From Lepiota brunneoincarnata (Eukaryota > Basidiomycota > Agaricomycetes > Agaricales > Agaricaceae), in the NCBI GenBank assembly GCA_023014365.1, contig JAEBUN010000004.1, forward strand, positions 2,905,925 to 2,969,924: a DNA stretch of 64,000 nucleotides, given 5' to 3'. Under the pieces are notes generated by a model. That model did no database searches. It was given only the letters and a program-made list of their open reading frames with translations, and was not told the DNA's origin. Of this stretch, positions 22,089 through 34,236 are shown piece by piece. Both the position numbers and the translations under genes were made by a program. Position 1 is the first letter of the stretch. The number at the start of each line of letters is the position of its first letter.

Positions 22089-22214
22089 CATCGTAGCTCT
22101 ATGCCCGTGTGAGGGAAAGCCAGGGGGTTTCGCTCAGACCTTGGATATCACAGATGCACACTCGGTGGTAGGGATCCACAACGTGCTAAAAGCCCGAAAT
22201 AGCTCTGGGAATCC

Positions 22215-22300
22215 GGGAGGAAGCGCGCCAGCCTGGGACGTTGTCGCCACAAAAGGCCTGGAAAGCAGTTTTGCCATTGGCCAAGGACCCCTTCCAAGTT
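22215..22300 (-). other. Conserved block upstream of amidohydrolase copy 1
   Basis: On the minus strand this reads WPMAKLLSRPFVATTSQAGAL, nearly the same as the block at 53470-53550 upstream of copy 2. It may be part of the duplicated 5' flank, an upstream ORF, or an alternative first exon. The MAKLLSRPF start is basic and resembles a mitochondrial presequence. Confidence 0.5.
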
Positions 22301-22854
22301 GTTGCAGGGAACTGATGCCGTCATATTGTGAACGAGTGACCTTGCCCTCTCTCCGCCGAGTGCCTATCATCAGCTCTTACTCTCCCGTTCAACCATGTAG
22401 CTCCACCACAGGCCTAGACTCTCCACGCTTTTTGCAGTTGAAACTAAAGGAATGTCCTAAACTGCGATTTTACGTCTCTCTCTCATCATTGAGCCACCGG
22501 TAAGCTGCTACATCCCTCCATTCCGTGTTCTATTTTGAATCATCGTCATCACACGACCGTTCCTCTTTTCACAGTCCGACGACGAACATATTTTGGCGAC
22601 AAAGCAAACTTGGAAGCTGAACGACTCGATGTGTGAATATGACATCGTAACCCAGAACGATGACGCATTGTGATCAACCAGAACATGAGCCTGAAAACGC
22701 CACAAATGTTTATGGACGACTCGGTCATGACGCGTACTTCTTGCGGGGGCCTGGACTCGGGCCCTAGACACTAGACAACCTCTTAAGTTGTATGTTTACG
22801 TCGTATGGAACGCTGAAGTGGTGCCATTGATACTGCCCCCCGTTGTTCCTAGCC

Positions 22855-23330
22855 TTATTCCATCCAGAAGACAAGGTGATCGGCTTTGCAGGAGTTTATA
22901 TATTGTGATTGGTGTGCCTGGAATTGCCGAGACCAACTTACAGCTTCTTACCACCAATCGACCTTCCAGAGCCAACCGAACCGTTTCGCTTATCACACTC
23001 GCTGGGAAGAAGCTAAAGAACAGCGGCAGGCCGTCGGGCACCACCCCTTGCTTTTTTTTGTGATTGTCTTTTGAGGTTAGTTGCGAGTCGTCTTCATCTT
23101 CGCCCAGAATGTCAAATTGACTTCCCAATTGCTAATCAAAGCATTCTTCTCCAATCGCACATTAGAACGTACAGGCCCAAGTCTCGCAAATTGAAACCCC
23201 GCCGCCTGTCTCCAGCTTGACCGCGCAGGGTGGTCGCCCCAAGTAGGGCAAATTGCCATCCACTTGAGCCACTGGACCACTTACCGCGATGAACGATCAC
23301 GGTAACCCTTTCTCCGGACCGCTTATCCAT
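22855..23330 (-). CDS. Possible small spliced gene, unidentified
   Basis: An ATG at 23330 opens MDKRSGERVTVIVHRG, followed by a gtaagt donor. Downstream coding-like blocks read VQWLKWMAICPTWGDHPA and, in another frame, QFDILGEDEDDSQLTSK and PLFFSFFPASVISETVRLAL. The last block meets a gtaaga donor and continues after a tccag acceptor as AHQSQYINSCKADHLVFW before TAA at 22855. The middle exon choice could not be fixed because no single set of splices keeps frame. It may be a real gene with an indel, or decayed. I do not recognise it. Confidence 0.35.
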
Positions 23331-24160
23331 CTATCTGCATAGGCACTCCGAGCGGCGTTAGCGGGAAAACGGACAAATCCAAGTTAGGACTTTATTTAAC
23401 CAGAGTTGGAATTGAACGCATCTTGCGGCTTCCAGCTTCCCCTTCCCCTCTACACGGTTCACATCCCCGACTCGGGCGTCCCGATGACGTATCTTCCCCG
23501 CAATCTTCTGTGCACTCTGGTCAGTTTCTCCCCCCCAAACGAGCTTCCAGAAGCAGCAGAGAGAGAGAGATGGACATTCTCCCCCGGGGTATTTCCGTCT
23601 CTTAGCCGGAATTCGAGTTCCTCTTCTCTGCGGTATGTGGCATCGGGGGAAAACACTAGCAAACTCCGAAGGTTGCCTTTTTGCTTTTGTTGAAGAGAAG
23701 AAGTCCATGACTCCCCACGTCGAAGAGATGCTTATGTACTTGTAAAGTCTTTTTCCTCCCTCCCTTTACATACTTACCTTACTTGGAAATAGGCTTCCGA
23801 TACTCCCGACGGTTTCGTCTCGTGGACCTATGGCTTATCTGTCGGTATTGCAGCAGATGCTGGGACGGTTTCTTATCCAACGGACCAGAAAGGAAAATAA
23901 ATACCACTATATCTCATGTGCTCCGTACGCAATGCAGCACAATCTCTCCCACCAATCAATCAAAATGACCCTATCTTATCAGACCGTGCGATGAGCCAAA
24001 AATGACCAGTGCCAAGGGTAGTATAGAGCTGGGCGTGACGTTTCTCTCACTTTTCTCTTCCCCGAGTGTAAACTCTTACTTCCCTGCAAGTTACCGAACC
24101 TCAAGGTTAAGTAGAGATCAAGTTAGGAGTCAGATGGCGAAAAAAAAAAAGACGACTGGG

Positions 24161-24201
24161 TGGTGTGGCGTAGTGTGGTGTGGTGTGGTGTGGTGTGGTG
24201 G
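24161..24201 (+). repeat. TGTGG microsatellite
   Basis: About eight imperfect TGTGG pentamers in tandem with one variant unit near the start. Confidence 0.85.
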
Positions 24202-24268
24202 GATAGCGCGAGTGTGTGCGAGTTCGAGTTCCAGGTACTCGGCGCGTTTGAGGGGGGAAAAAAGGAAA

Positions 24269-24285
24269 GGGGGGGGGGGGGGGGG
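24269..24285 (+). repeat. Homopolymer G17
   Basis: Seventeen consecutive G residues within a purine-only tract. The true length is uncertain because such runs are error-prone in sequencing. Confidence 0.85.
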
Positions 24286-25397
24286 TTGGAAGTAGGTAAG
24301 CCGCGGGTAATATAGGTTGTTTTAGTAAGGCTAGCGCCGGTGATGGATGAAAGGCCGTCAGCTTGTATGTAGGTAGGGCTCAGCTGTTACATATCACGGG
24401 CTACTTCTCGTTGTTATCCCTTTTACCATGGGCATCATCATAATACCGTTGGAACGAAGGTTATTGGACTTTTCATAGATCAAGGCGTTTTACAAAACAA
24501 ACTTTTTTCAATGCCTTGCACACGAGTTCGTTGGCCGTGTTGTTCCCCTCCCCCTCCTCCCCCCTCTCCCCTCTCTCTCTTACTCAACACCCCCATCTTA
24601 ACCGGTCCAGTCACAGATGGTGTGTTCAAGTCCCGCAAAAATGTCTTCCAATTCTCGAAAACAAAAATAAAATAAAATAAAACAAAAATGACCCCTTTTT
24701 AATTTAATTTAAAGAATCGACTAACACAACAAAAAAAAGAGCGCCGTATTATGAATAATGGGCGCCTCATACGCTTTTCCCAGACTTTTTCCTTCCCATT
24801 CCATCTATGTATATATGTGTAAAGAACAACATTTAATCTCCGTCACCACGCACCAAAAGCTTTACGACTTTAAACTCAACCACCCAACCCCCTTCCTCCG
24901 GTTCATTACATACACGGGCGTACGAGAAGAAGAGGAAGAAGCAGCTGTGGACGCCCCTCCCTGGCGAGCTAGCCCATGTAACAAACACGTTCCGGTGACC
25001 TTTATTTTATTTTATTTTTCGCATGATAACAGTAGGTTTTCATATCTCGGTGTTCGTGGAATCGGGGGAAAACAGCAGTGTTGGTAATAGTAGTGTTATT
25101 AACAGTATCACGTGTGCCTGGACGCAGCTCGAAAATTGGACTTGTACAAACTCTATATATGAAGGTGTGGGTTTGTGGTATAAAAGCTGAGGAGGGAAAA
25201 ACGTTCGGGGGTATGAATGGACGTGCAGTAAACCAAGAACAGCATTGAGTGGGTACGGCTACAAGCAACAGAGAAACACGAATGTGGAAAAAGCACAGAA
25301 AAGATGATTGAACCATAAATAAGAGCCATAGATTGTAATGGGCATAGGAGGAACTCAGGTATCCAACTAGACGTCCATGTATGCTATGCAATGAAGG

Positions 25398-25416
25398 AAA
25401 AAAAAAAAAAAAAAAA
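25398..25416 (+). repeat. Homopolymer A19
   Basis: Nineteen consecutive A residues about 95 bases beyond the stop codon of the minus-strand F-box gene. Confidence 0.85.
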
Positions 25417-25509
25417 GAGAAACGATGCAAATCAAGATTATAATGGAGCAGGGGCCAAAACGGATTTTGTTCGCGGTAAACTGTCTCGACACTTACAGGT
25501 CGCTTTCTC

Positions 25510-27902
25510 TCAAGAATCCTCATCTTTCCGCCTACTCATCACAAAAGCACTCTCCCAGGCCGGCGCGTTGGGATCAGTGGCAACGGACCTCCAGTTGCCG
25601 ACAAAGGTCTCGTCACCGACTAGGTATCCATAGAAAAAGATGAAATGTTGAACCGGCCAATACTAAAGAAAAAACTCATAAGCAGCGACTCGAGGTCGAA
25701 CGAAATCAAACGCACCGAGCGCCGGAGGATACCGATCAACCCATCCCAAAGCCTTACACGGCCATAGAACATAAAATCGTTCCAGGCCAGCGCATGTCGA
25801 CGGTCAGTCTGACAGAGCCTGTGAGCAACACTAGAGAGGACAAAGGTAGTGGGTACGCACAGTGCCACTAAACACAATATCCCGAATCCCATTACACTCC
25901 TCGATCCTCTCTCTATCGGTTGCTCGTCTTACGCGAGGCTCCTGAGAAGATACACATTCGGCATTGGGATCGGATATGTAATCCAACTCCTCCTCCTCCT
26001 CTCCCTCCATATCTTCCTCGTCGTCGTCCGTGACTGATTGTGTCGACAGCTCCACGCTTCCGAAGAGCCTCTCGATAGTATCCTGTTCAGATTCCCACCA
26101 CCTGGCCTCTGTCGTTTCATGCGCCTCGGCTATCTGCTCTCTATCCACCCGGTCCATTTCCAATCCCCTCGCGACCAGCTCTTCCCTCTCGCGGCACATT
26201 TCGCAATTCTCGTGTCCGGGATGAGGCAAGGGCCTACCATCTCGTTCCATCTCGTCCCGTCTCTCTTTGGCAAGGCGGCGATCAAACGTCTCGTACACCC
26301 ACGCATTCGCTTCCTGGGGATACGGAGATGGTGGGATACTGCCCGAAGTAGGATTGTGACCGTCGATTGTAATCAAAACCCTTTCGGCTTGACCGTCAGG
26401 GGAGTACAGGAGGGAATCAGGCGGTGGCCGGGGGTGTGTGAGGAACTGGACATCACCACCGACACCTGGGAGCCATGCGTTACGCATGGAAAAGTCAGCC
26501 TTGAGGTCATCGTCCTGGAGAGGAACATGTGGGTTGGGGTGGAGGGCATGGTGCTCTTTGAGACGCATGAACATGGGTTGGTGGGTGATGGTCAAACTGA
26601 GTTCATTGAAGGTTTGCTGCGGATACGCAGCGTTTCCTGCGAGATGTTGCATGGATGACAGCGTCGGAATCTGGGAAAGGAAAGGGGGGGGGAGGGTCAG
26701 CAATACTTGGATAAGGTGTTCAGGTGACGTACAATCAGTCTCCCTTGCCAGAGACCGTCCATCGAACCGGGGACATAGAGCTTGGCAGGTCTCCATTTGG
26801 GCTGAATGCACCAGGTATCACCGCATAACCGTCTCCGCCAGTAGTCACAGTCCCAGCGCTTGCTATCATCGTCGTCTTCTTCTCTGTAGCGGGGATCAAA
26901 GTTGACGGGAACGCCATTGACGAGTTTGCGGCCAAGGTCCCAATCCCACGTGACGCGGGGAGGGGGTTCGGCACCCCTGTGCGCGTTGACCTCGATCATG
27001 TCTTCCTGAGTCGGTTGCGGCTCGCCGGTGCGTGGAGCCTCCGCGCGTGTGCGGGGTAGGTGGCTCGGGACACGAAACTGAATAATCTCGCGTCGGGCGA
27101 AATAAAGTAGCTTCGCAGCGACGGTGATCGGTGGGGGTGCAAACAATGGAAGGGAGCCAAAGTATGGTTGGCTGACTTCGCGAGAAGGGTGAACATAGAC
27201 CGGATAGGGGCCGTGGGCAGAGGGGAAAGTGTGGGGGAGGTTGATGATGGATTGACCAGCAGGGAGGGGGAGGGCGAAGTGGCTGGGAGGTGCCTCTGCC
27301 TGGTAGTAGCGGTAAGGATTGAGAACAAAAGGGAGGATGAGGGTGATGATGTGTTCGCGGTGCTCGCCTGGCTCCTGCCGAAGCTTATCGAGGGTGGTCA
27401 GCATCCACATGATCCACAGCGCGTACGCATTCGCACCACCGTCGTCGGGCCACCCGTCGTGCATGTGGGCATTGGACCATGTGCGGGAGCGGGTGTAGAT
27501 GTCAATATAGACATCGATACCGGCAGCCTCGAGCTGGGCACGGTTCTTGCCGTTATTGTCGAGGAGCATGATGAAGACGGTCCTGAGGACGTCTTCGACA
27601 TCGTCGCGGAGAACGTTACGGGAACGAATAGCAGCAAGGGTATGGGTGTACTGGCGGAGCTGCTCAGCATAGTCCCTGCCGTCTGGACGGAAGTTGCGAC
27701 GGAGGACGGCAGCGGCGTCGAAGCGGTAGCGGAAGGCGGTGGTCCAGAGGACGGGGTTGTGGCGGTAGTTGAGAGAAAGGAAAAGGGAGGTGGAGACAGC
27801 TTGGAGAGCGCATAGATGGACGGGGGGACGGAAGGGGTCGTGTGTTGCGAGATGGGATGCGATGGAGTGGAGAATCTCGCGAGGGAGAAGAGAGAGGGCC
27901 AT
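25510..27902 (-). CDS. F-box-like protein, four exons
   Basis: The start is the ATG giving MALSLLPREILHSIASHLA; the longer frame opens with TTG. The first 50 residues have the F-box pattern (LPREILHSIASHL, then ALQAVSTSLFLSL and NPVLWTTAF), which would bind Skp1 in an SCF ubiquitin ligase. The long remainder has Trp-rich blocks (GLWQGRLI) and a central acidic linker (DDDEEDMEGEEEEELDYIS). Introns use gtacgt, gtgcgt and gtgcgt donors; acceptors cccag, ctgtcag and ctttag keep frame. The C-terminal exon reads YWPVQHFIFFYGYLVGDETF then NWRSVATDPNAPAWESAFV, ending in RKDEDS with TGA at 25510. The Trp/aromatic C-terminal block resembles a substrate or ligand domain of fungal F-box proteins. No breaks were found. 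Confidence 0.7.
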
Positions 27903-29130
27903 GAAGAAGACGAGAGCTCGAGTGTATAGCAATATAACAATCTCTCGTCAGATCCGATCACATCACTCCTCTGATCGCCGCTCCCCTTATGCCACTTCCC
28001 CGCTCTCCTGCAAACGTAAATATCACCGCATCTTGCCGTCCCAAACTGGTTCATCTCGCACAGTCGCGGGAACGCTCTTCCTCGTTCCTCATTCCATTCA
28101 ACGCGGTTTTCTCGGCCTTGCTCTAGTCTCGGTGGCGTTCATTTCTCCCGACGCCCTCTCTCTCTGCGTGGGACATGTACCCGCGAAATGTCAGGGATCT
28201 GCCCCAAGCGGCCTTTGGAGAAGGCCTCTCTCGTAAGGACCAAGGTGGCTCTTCCGTCGCCGTTGATCTCGCCGCCCACCTCAGGCTTGCCTTGTCACAT
28301 CTATCCTTGTTCTCAACCTCTCCGTCGTCACTGTCACATCTTGGTGTCTTTGGGGCAAACGGCGCTCTGGGTTGACAGTTGCAGCCAACCGACTGGCTAT
28401 CACCAGACGGGGATCAACTCGTTCTCGAGATTTCTCCTTCTAAAGACCCCTTGCGCAGCGACTCACCGTTCCATTGGAACTGGCGCGTTCGCACCGCCGC
28501 TCTTCTGCTGTTGCTGCTGCAATTCATTTCGTATTTTTGTCCTATGTGCTTTCATTCACTTTAAATTTGGGGCTGACACTGTACGAGCAGATGGGGAAAG
28601 GAGGCCGTCCACACGCGGGGCAGGACAGTGGCAGTGTGTTTCTATGGTCTTAGAAGGGACTACACACAGGCAGAAGTTGTTCTGATTCCCAACTTCCTCT
28701 TGCCGCTCGACTTCAGGTCCCTAACACTAGAATCATTGAGAATTTCAGCCACCATAGTACGTAGAATAATTTACCCACTGGCAAAGGACTGCAACTTGGA
28801 GCGTACCCAGCCTTGCTGATCGTGTACCGCAACCCCAATCCCAGTGAACGACGATCCTTGTAACGTCAACCCCTTAAGGAAGGTATGCCCACCGTTTCGG
28901 GAAATTATTCTCATAAGGTCTTGAGAGCATGTATTTTGGCAGCGGGGAGGGAGCCATAACGTTAGTTCGAACCGTGTCTCCTTACATTCTATACACTCTC
29001 AAAGCTGGTTAGGAGCACATCCGAGGAGCTAGGACGTTTTCTCTCGAAATGTCGGTGTACGGTACTTGTTGGCGTGTGTATTTCTCTGACAATGCGTAAT
29101 ACAATGTTGCGTTATTTTGGCAAGCCGCTT

Positions 29131-29480
29131 TTACAGGACGAATTCCATCCAATAGCTCTCTTTCATGATGTGCGCCCCAGGGTTGAGTTGCTCCGACGGC
29201 ATCTCTCTTGTCACTTCCCCGCCCTCTAGCAGTTTTTGTCCAGAGGCTTCACTGCAGACCTGGTGCCTCAGAAGGGCTGCTTCGCCGTCTCCATCTAACC
29301 TGTTTAGTGATCCTTGAACGCTTTGGGGCGAACCCGCTCGAACACTTTCCCTTGAATAGATAATCAAGGGCTCACGATAGACACGGTACAGCTCATCAAG
29401 CTCGCACAACCGCTTGACCTTTGGCCGGACCGGTTCCCATGGCTTTCTAGTCCGTATGGATTTAAAGCTCCTTCTCTCCG
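29131..29480 (-). CDS. Orphan coding-like exon, unidentified
   Basis: A minus-strand open stretch of about 115 codons has natural composition: SIRTRKPWEPVRPKVKRL, CELDELYRVYREPLIIYS, LRHQVCSEASGQKLLEGG and KESYWMEFVL before TAA. No ATG begins it, so it would be a last exon, but I could not find upstream exons. It could be a remnant of a decayed gene. Confidence 0.3.
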
Positions 29481-30809
29481 TCTCCTGGACATCTCATCAC
29501 ACTAAGTACCACACATTCGCTGGGTTTAAAACTTCTAAACCGCAATCTCCCCCATGCGCCCTCATGCAACTACTAGTAGCCTTGATGCTTATCGCTGTTT
29601 CTCGAATGTCACATGGACCCACAGCTCACCAGGTCCTCGCCCAGCCTAGTCACATGGGAGCGAAATGGGACTTGGTGAACATGTCGTCATGGGTAGGGGG
29701 GGGGAGATGAGGGATTTCTGCTGTTTGTCGCGAGTGGTGATGTTGTGGTGGGTGCCCAAGTCCGGATATCGAGGGGATGCGCTATAATTGGCGCATTATA
29801 CTCAGGCTTCGGATCCAGGTGACCTGGAGAAGATCTAGAGGTCCTTTTGTTCTGCGGGATGCCAAGTGAGCATTTGGTTTGCCCAAAATCTCTCATCTCA
29901 TCTACCTCGTGCACGCGGTTGCCACAGTGAGTGAGTGCGTGTGTGGCTTGTTGAACCGAGCGGCCACTGGGCGAACGCCCCAGTCCGGCCACGTTGTTGA
30001 ATTCGTTTCTTTTTTTCCTTTTTCTCTTGGGTTTGGGCGACTAATGTGATTGCCCCGAGGCTGCCCGATCAGTTAGAGGGTGGGTATGTCATTGCACGGG
30101 TTTGGCAATGACCACGCTATTTCATTTCCGCTAGTTGCGCTACGGGTGACCTTGCGATATCCCGTTTATGGCCTTGTTCTAACCGCAATGGGAGGGATAC
30201 GATCGGGTCTTGGGATGGTTGGGTGTGGGGTGTGGGTTGGCATCCAGGCACTTGTCATTGTGCCACCAAGCTGTATGTTTTTCTTCCGCTAACCCTGAGG
30301 CATGATGTATGATGTTTTGACCCATGACGCAAGAGGGGGAGGTTGCCGCTCGGACTATGTCAAATGGCCGACGGAATGAATGACCTTTTCGAGATGAAGC
30401 AGATTTAATGCGGGCTTGACGGATGAAACTTACCTATTTCTCGGGACGATCGATGTAAGGAATGTTGTGTAGCAGGTGATTGACCGGGTACGGTATGCTG
30501 GGACGGCTGAACTTCGCCTCTGTTGGGTGTCATAAACGGGGATCCTGGCTCGTGTTAGACTTGCCCCTTGGGATTCCTAACCCTAGGTCAAGCACCAAGT
30601 CCTGGAAATTGACCTCTCCTTCAAAACGCCACCACGCCCTTTGGACAACAGAACAACACACATACACACTTACGCCTGAGAGCCTCGTTCCCCTGCGCGG
30701 TCGATTACATCAGTCGTGGGAATGACTGCCTATCTAGGCAGGAGAGTAGCTTAAAGCGGAATGTGATGGCAAAGACCTCTGAGAGAAGCAGCCCCATCGC
30801 TGATTCGTG

Positions 30810-30818
30810 TATAAAAAA
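30810..30818 (+). promoter_or_regulatory. TATA box of the Pumilio gene
   Basis: TATAAAAAA, about 65 bases before the ATG at 30881. Confidence 0.55.
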
Positions 30819-30880
30819 TTCAAGGCAAGAGCTGCCACCTCTTATTCCTCTACTACCACCATCCTCATAGCTACCTCGCC

Positions 30881-33587
30881 ATGGTCCAACCTCAAGACAA
30901 CTCCAAATACCTTTCTCTGTATGATTCCAGCCCTCATTCGCGTCAGTCCAGCGCGGGTTTGAGTGCCTCGATTTGGGCCCCCCAACCCCAGCCGTCTGAA
31001 ACTGCCTGGCCCAGAGCCTTGGACTCTTTTTCTCGCTCCGCAGAAAGAGAGATTACTGATCTCAACGGTTTTAATTGTCACCAAAAACCTCCCACCCTGC
31101 CTTTGATTAGTCGTGAAGATGTCTTTGGGTCGCTTGGCGCGCTCACCACTGCCTCATCGAGGGACATCGGTGCCATCGGCGATGGGAGGAAGAAAAACAG
31201 TCCGAAATATGAAGATACGGTGAGTATATGCTACCAATACTTCATTTGGGAGCGCATATTCTCATTGATCACCCTCTTTTTTTTCTTAGCATGTGGAGCA
31301 GCTCCTTCGCACTCTCAATCTCAACTCACCAGCTCCTTTTGCCAAAAGGCCTCAGCTCAACCTTGACGTAAACCAAATCTCTCCAGACTTCTCTCCTGCC
31401 TCCGTGTCGTCGGCATTGCTCACGCCGACGGACCTCTCTCCTGCCCGAGCTCAGTTCGACCCCAAGGTTCCCGGCCAGTCTCCCTATGATGCAGCCAATA
31501 GCCTTTCTTTTGTGCCTTCTTCTTTGCTATTTGATCAACAGACCGCTCCTGTAAAATTGGCCGATTCTTTCGAAACCAACCCTGCAAGCCTTCGTTACTG
31601 CCTGTCCCAATCATCCTCTGGCATTGCACCGTTCCAATCTTTTTCCGAACCGCCGAATCCTGCGCCACATAATATGCACAATCTTTTCCAGAACTCTTCT
31701 CCCTCTCAATCGATTTACAGCTCTCCATTGCCTCACCGCGTTGAATCGGCTCGACTTCCGCAGATGGATTGGCGTCTTACTCAACAACCGCTTTCTCAGC
31801 AATCTTTAGCCTTGCATACCGACTGGCATCTCCCCGGTGAGAAGTTAGCGTTAGACTTCAATTTGAACCATATCGTCCACACCGAGTCTATGCGCCCGTC
31901 ACTCATGCATCAGCAACTCTCCCCATCCCAGCCATCACAACCAACTCACGAAGTAAGTCGCCACAAATCGTCTCATTGATGTCAGGAGCCTCAATATGTA
32001 CGCAGCCGATCAACTTCTTATCGCTCCTCCACCCCTCGTCTTCGCCGCCTTATCATATATTTGTCTCCCGTATTATCAAGTCGTCGGACCAACAGGCTTC
32101 CATCTTCTTGCAGCAGAAGCTCAAGGTGGCCGATGTCGATGAGCGCTCCAGAATTGTTGACGCTATTTGCGCCCGTGGATTTGAAATGATGGCTCATCGG
32201 TACGTGCTATTTCTGTCCAACATTGGAGTGCATACCTAATGGAATAATGGTACCGTAGCTTTGGAAACTGGGCAGTTCAGCGCTGCCTCGAGGCCGCTTC
32301 AACGACTGAAGAGAGAAGGAAGATCGTTAGCTGCATGAGGTAACGCCTTATCTTCGGTACTAGTGGAAGACTCAATAGACTTGCTCTAGGGGTCGTGTTG
32401 TTGAGCTCGCTACAAATTGCTATGGTTGTCACGTTCTTCAAAAAGCACTCGACTGTGAGGAAGATATCCGGCTTCTCATTGTCTCGGAGCTTCTTCTCGG
32501 TGATCCAGCTCAAACCTTGGTGAATAAGCATGCGTCTCACGTCTGGAGCAAGGTTTTTGGATTTTCCTTTTGTCTCTAATTACTCGGACTTATTTGGTCT
32601 AGATTATGGAGCTTTCCTGGACTCCGCCGGCCCCGCCCATCTTTGCTTTGTAAGTGTTGCGATCTTCCCCCCCAATAGAAGTAGGAGGTTAACGGGAATG
32701 GGTAGTGTCAACAAATCTCTCAAGGGGAAATGGGCGTCCCTGGCCTGCCACGAGACGGGCTCTCTTGTAGTTCAGGTACTTGTCTTCCTTCTAGCTCACA
32801 CAGACCTGGTTAATTACGTGCAATGTCCAGCATGCATTCGAGAACCTTGAGCCTGAAGCAAAGGATGGAATCGTCGACGAGCTCTTGAACCAAGGTCACG
32901 CAGTCTTCAGCGAGGTCGCAAGAAATCAATGGGGTTCCTACTTGCGTTCAACATAGTAAGTCTCGTGCTATAAGATTGTTCATAACTAGACCATTGTTGT
33001 AGTCCTCGAGCATGGCTCTGAAAAGCACCGCCGCATGACCCTGGACCACCTCTTGGAAGGGCTGCTCGAGTTTGCGACCAATGAACAGGGTTCCAAATCG
33101 GTCACTAAGGCTCTGAAAGAAGGGGGTAAGGAGACACTTGATAGGGTTGTCAAGCGCATGTGCGAACCAGCGAAAGGGTATGTACGGCAATCCTCGGGGA
33201 AACGTAACTGATTTGGTCCCTCGAAGTGCCCGTCGGGCGATGATCGTCGATCTTGCGCTCTCGGTTACAGGGAGTCAATTGATTGCTAGTGTCCTGCCCA
33301 CCGTGGGTAGCATCCCGTGTCATTCAAAATAAAGTTCTCTGATTATTTCTAGGCTGACAAGGACCAAAGGGCTCTTCTATACGAGTGCATTAGGGGTCAT
33401 ATCGTCACGCTCCGCGGCTGCAAAACGGGTTCGAAAGTGATTTGGCTGTTGTAAGCTGAATTTCGTATATCGGAGACTGTTTTTCTTATTGATTGAATTC
33501 GACTGCAGTGATAGGATGGTAAAAACGGTTGACCAACTCGATTGTCGTTACTCACTAATGGCTTAGCGTGCATATTATGGCTATTGA
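30881..33587 (+). CDS. Pumilio-family (PUF) RNA-binding protein
   Basis: PUF proteins bind UGUA-type sites in 3' UTRs and repress or localise mRNAs. The N-terminal half is Ser/Pro/Gln-rich and disordered. The repeat domain is assembled from small exons: DQQASIFLQQKLKV, RFGNWAVQRCLEAAS, CYGCHVLQKALDCEED, CHETGSLVVQHAFENLEP, HGSEKHRRMTLDHLLEGL, NEQGSKSVTKAL, GSQLIASVLP and GCKTGSKVIWLFDRMRAYYGY, the classical C-terminus, with TGA at 33585-33587. The SHVW/ELSW segment is weakly matched. Acceptor choice at 32001-32010 (tacgcag) is needed to keep frame. One extra T after the TAC at 32939-32941 shifts the frame in WGSY-CVQH; removing it restores WGSYCVQHILEHGSEKH across the next intron. Apart from that base the gene looks complete. 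Confidence 0.9.
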
Positions 33588-34236
33588 AATTGTCGGCCAC
33601 TCCACCCGACCGCTACCTCGAAATTACTCTGGAGCAATCTCAAGTCGCCGATTTTTCTGCAACATAATTCCGGTTTGCCTTTTCCTTCATCGATCTGCAA
33701 CGACCATCATCTGCATTGACACTGGACACCATCCCGCTTGAACTTAAAACGAAGAAAACAAAACAAATATCATCCCAAGTACGAATTCAATATCGAGCTT
33801 CGACCTCAGATTGGACCACCAGCATGCTTCAAGAGAACCCTGCAACCCTGCACTCACTCCACATTTGCCAACAATTTCTGTTTCTTTATTGATCATATTT
33901 TGCACTGTGCATTTCTATCGTTATTCTCATTTCATTGACATCATCAACGTGCCACTGTTTCGTTATTATTTTGCAAGCTCATTCGCCACACATCTCCACG
34001 GCCGTACCCTCAGTAGAATCGCTCTGCGCTTTGACGTACATAATTTATCCCACGCTCTTTTGCTTGCATCGCCATACTGCAGTTCACACCAGCTGATATT
34101 AGACGCACCCGTAGCATGTTCATACAGTCGTCGATTATAATTGCATCATATGCATCTCGTTTAAAATTCTGGACGTCTATCATTCTGTCTCGTAGGTGTT
34201 GTCGAGAAGAGTCATATTAGTCTAGCAATACAAACA
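33588..34236. other. Convergent intergenic gap, AT-rich
   Basis: This lies between the 3' ends of the Pumilio gene and beta-COP. I see no gene. Short frames are low in coding character. Confidence 0.4.

Larger units (their letters stand above)
23331..25509. other. Non-coding, low-complexity rich intergenic region
   Basis: I see no gene. The stretch holds a TGTGG microsatellite, a 17-base G run, C/T-rich tracts near 24545-24580, AT-rich runs near 24663-24710 and a 19-base A run. It lies at the 3' end of the F-box gene. Confidence 0.45.
27903..30880. other. Intergenic, 3 kb
   Basis: Only one coding-like block stands out (29131-29480, minus). A 165-codon ATG frame at 28188-28685 on the plus strand has Cys/Leu-rich, unlikely composition and is not called. 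The promoter of the F-box gene lies at the left side and that of the Pumilio gene at the right. Confidence 0.35.

Noticed and set aside
24758..25523. Overlapping plus and minus frames of 110-170 codons
   Set aside because: They contain homopolymer-coded Phe or Lys runs and biased composition, and lie in the 3' flank of the F-box gene. No domain is recognisable.
26038..26905. Plus-strand frames of 155-206 codons
   Set aside because: They are antisense to the F-box gene exons, which have the better composition and splice sites.
27168..28054. Frames of over 200 codons on both strands
   Set aside because: They are shadows of the F-box gene in other frames, rich in Val/Gly or Ser/Thr/Pro.
28188..28685. 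165-codon ATG frame
   Set aside because: The composition (Cys and Phe runs, many Ser/Pro) is not protein-like and no neighbouring exon or family feature supports it.
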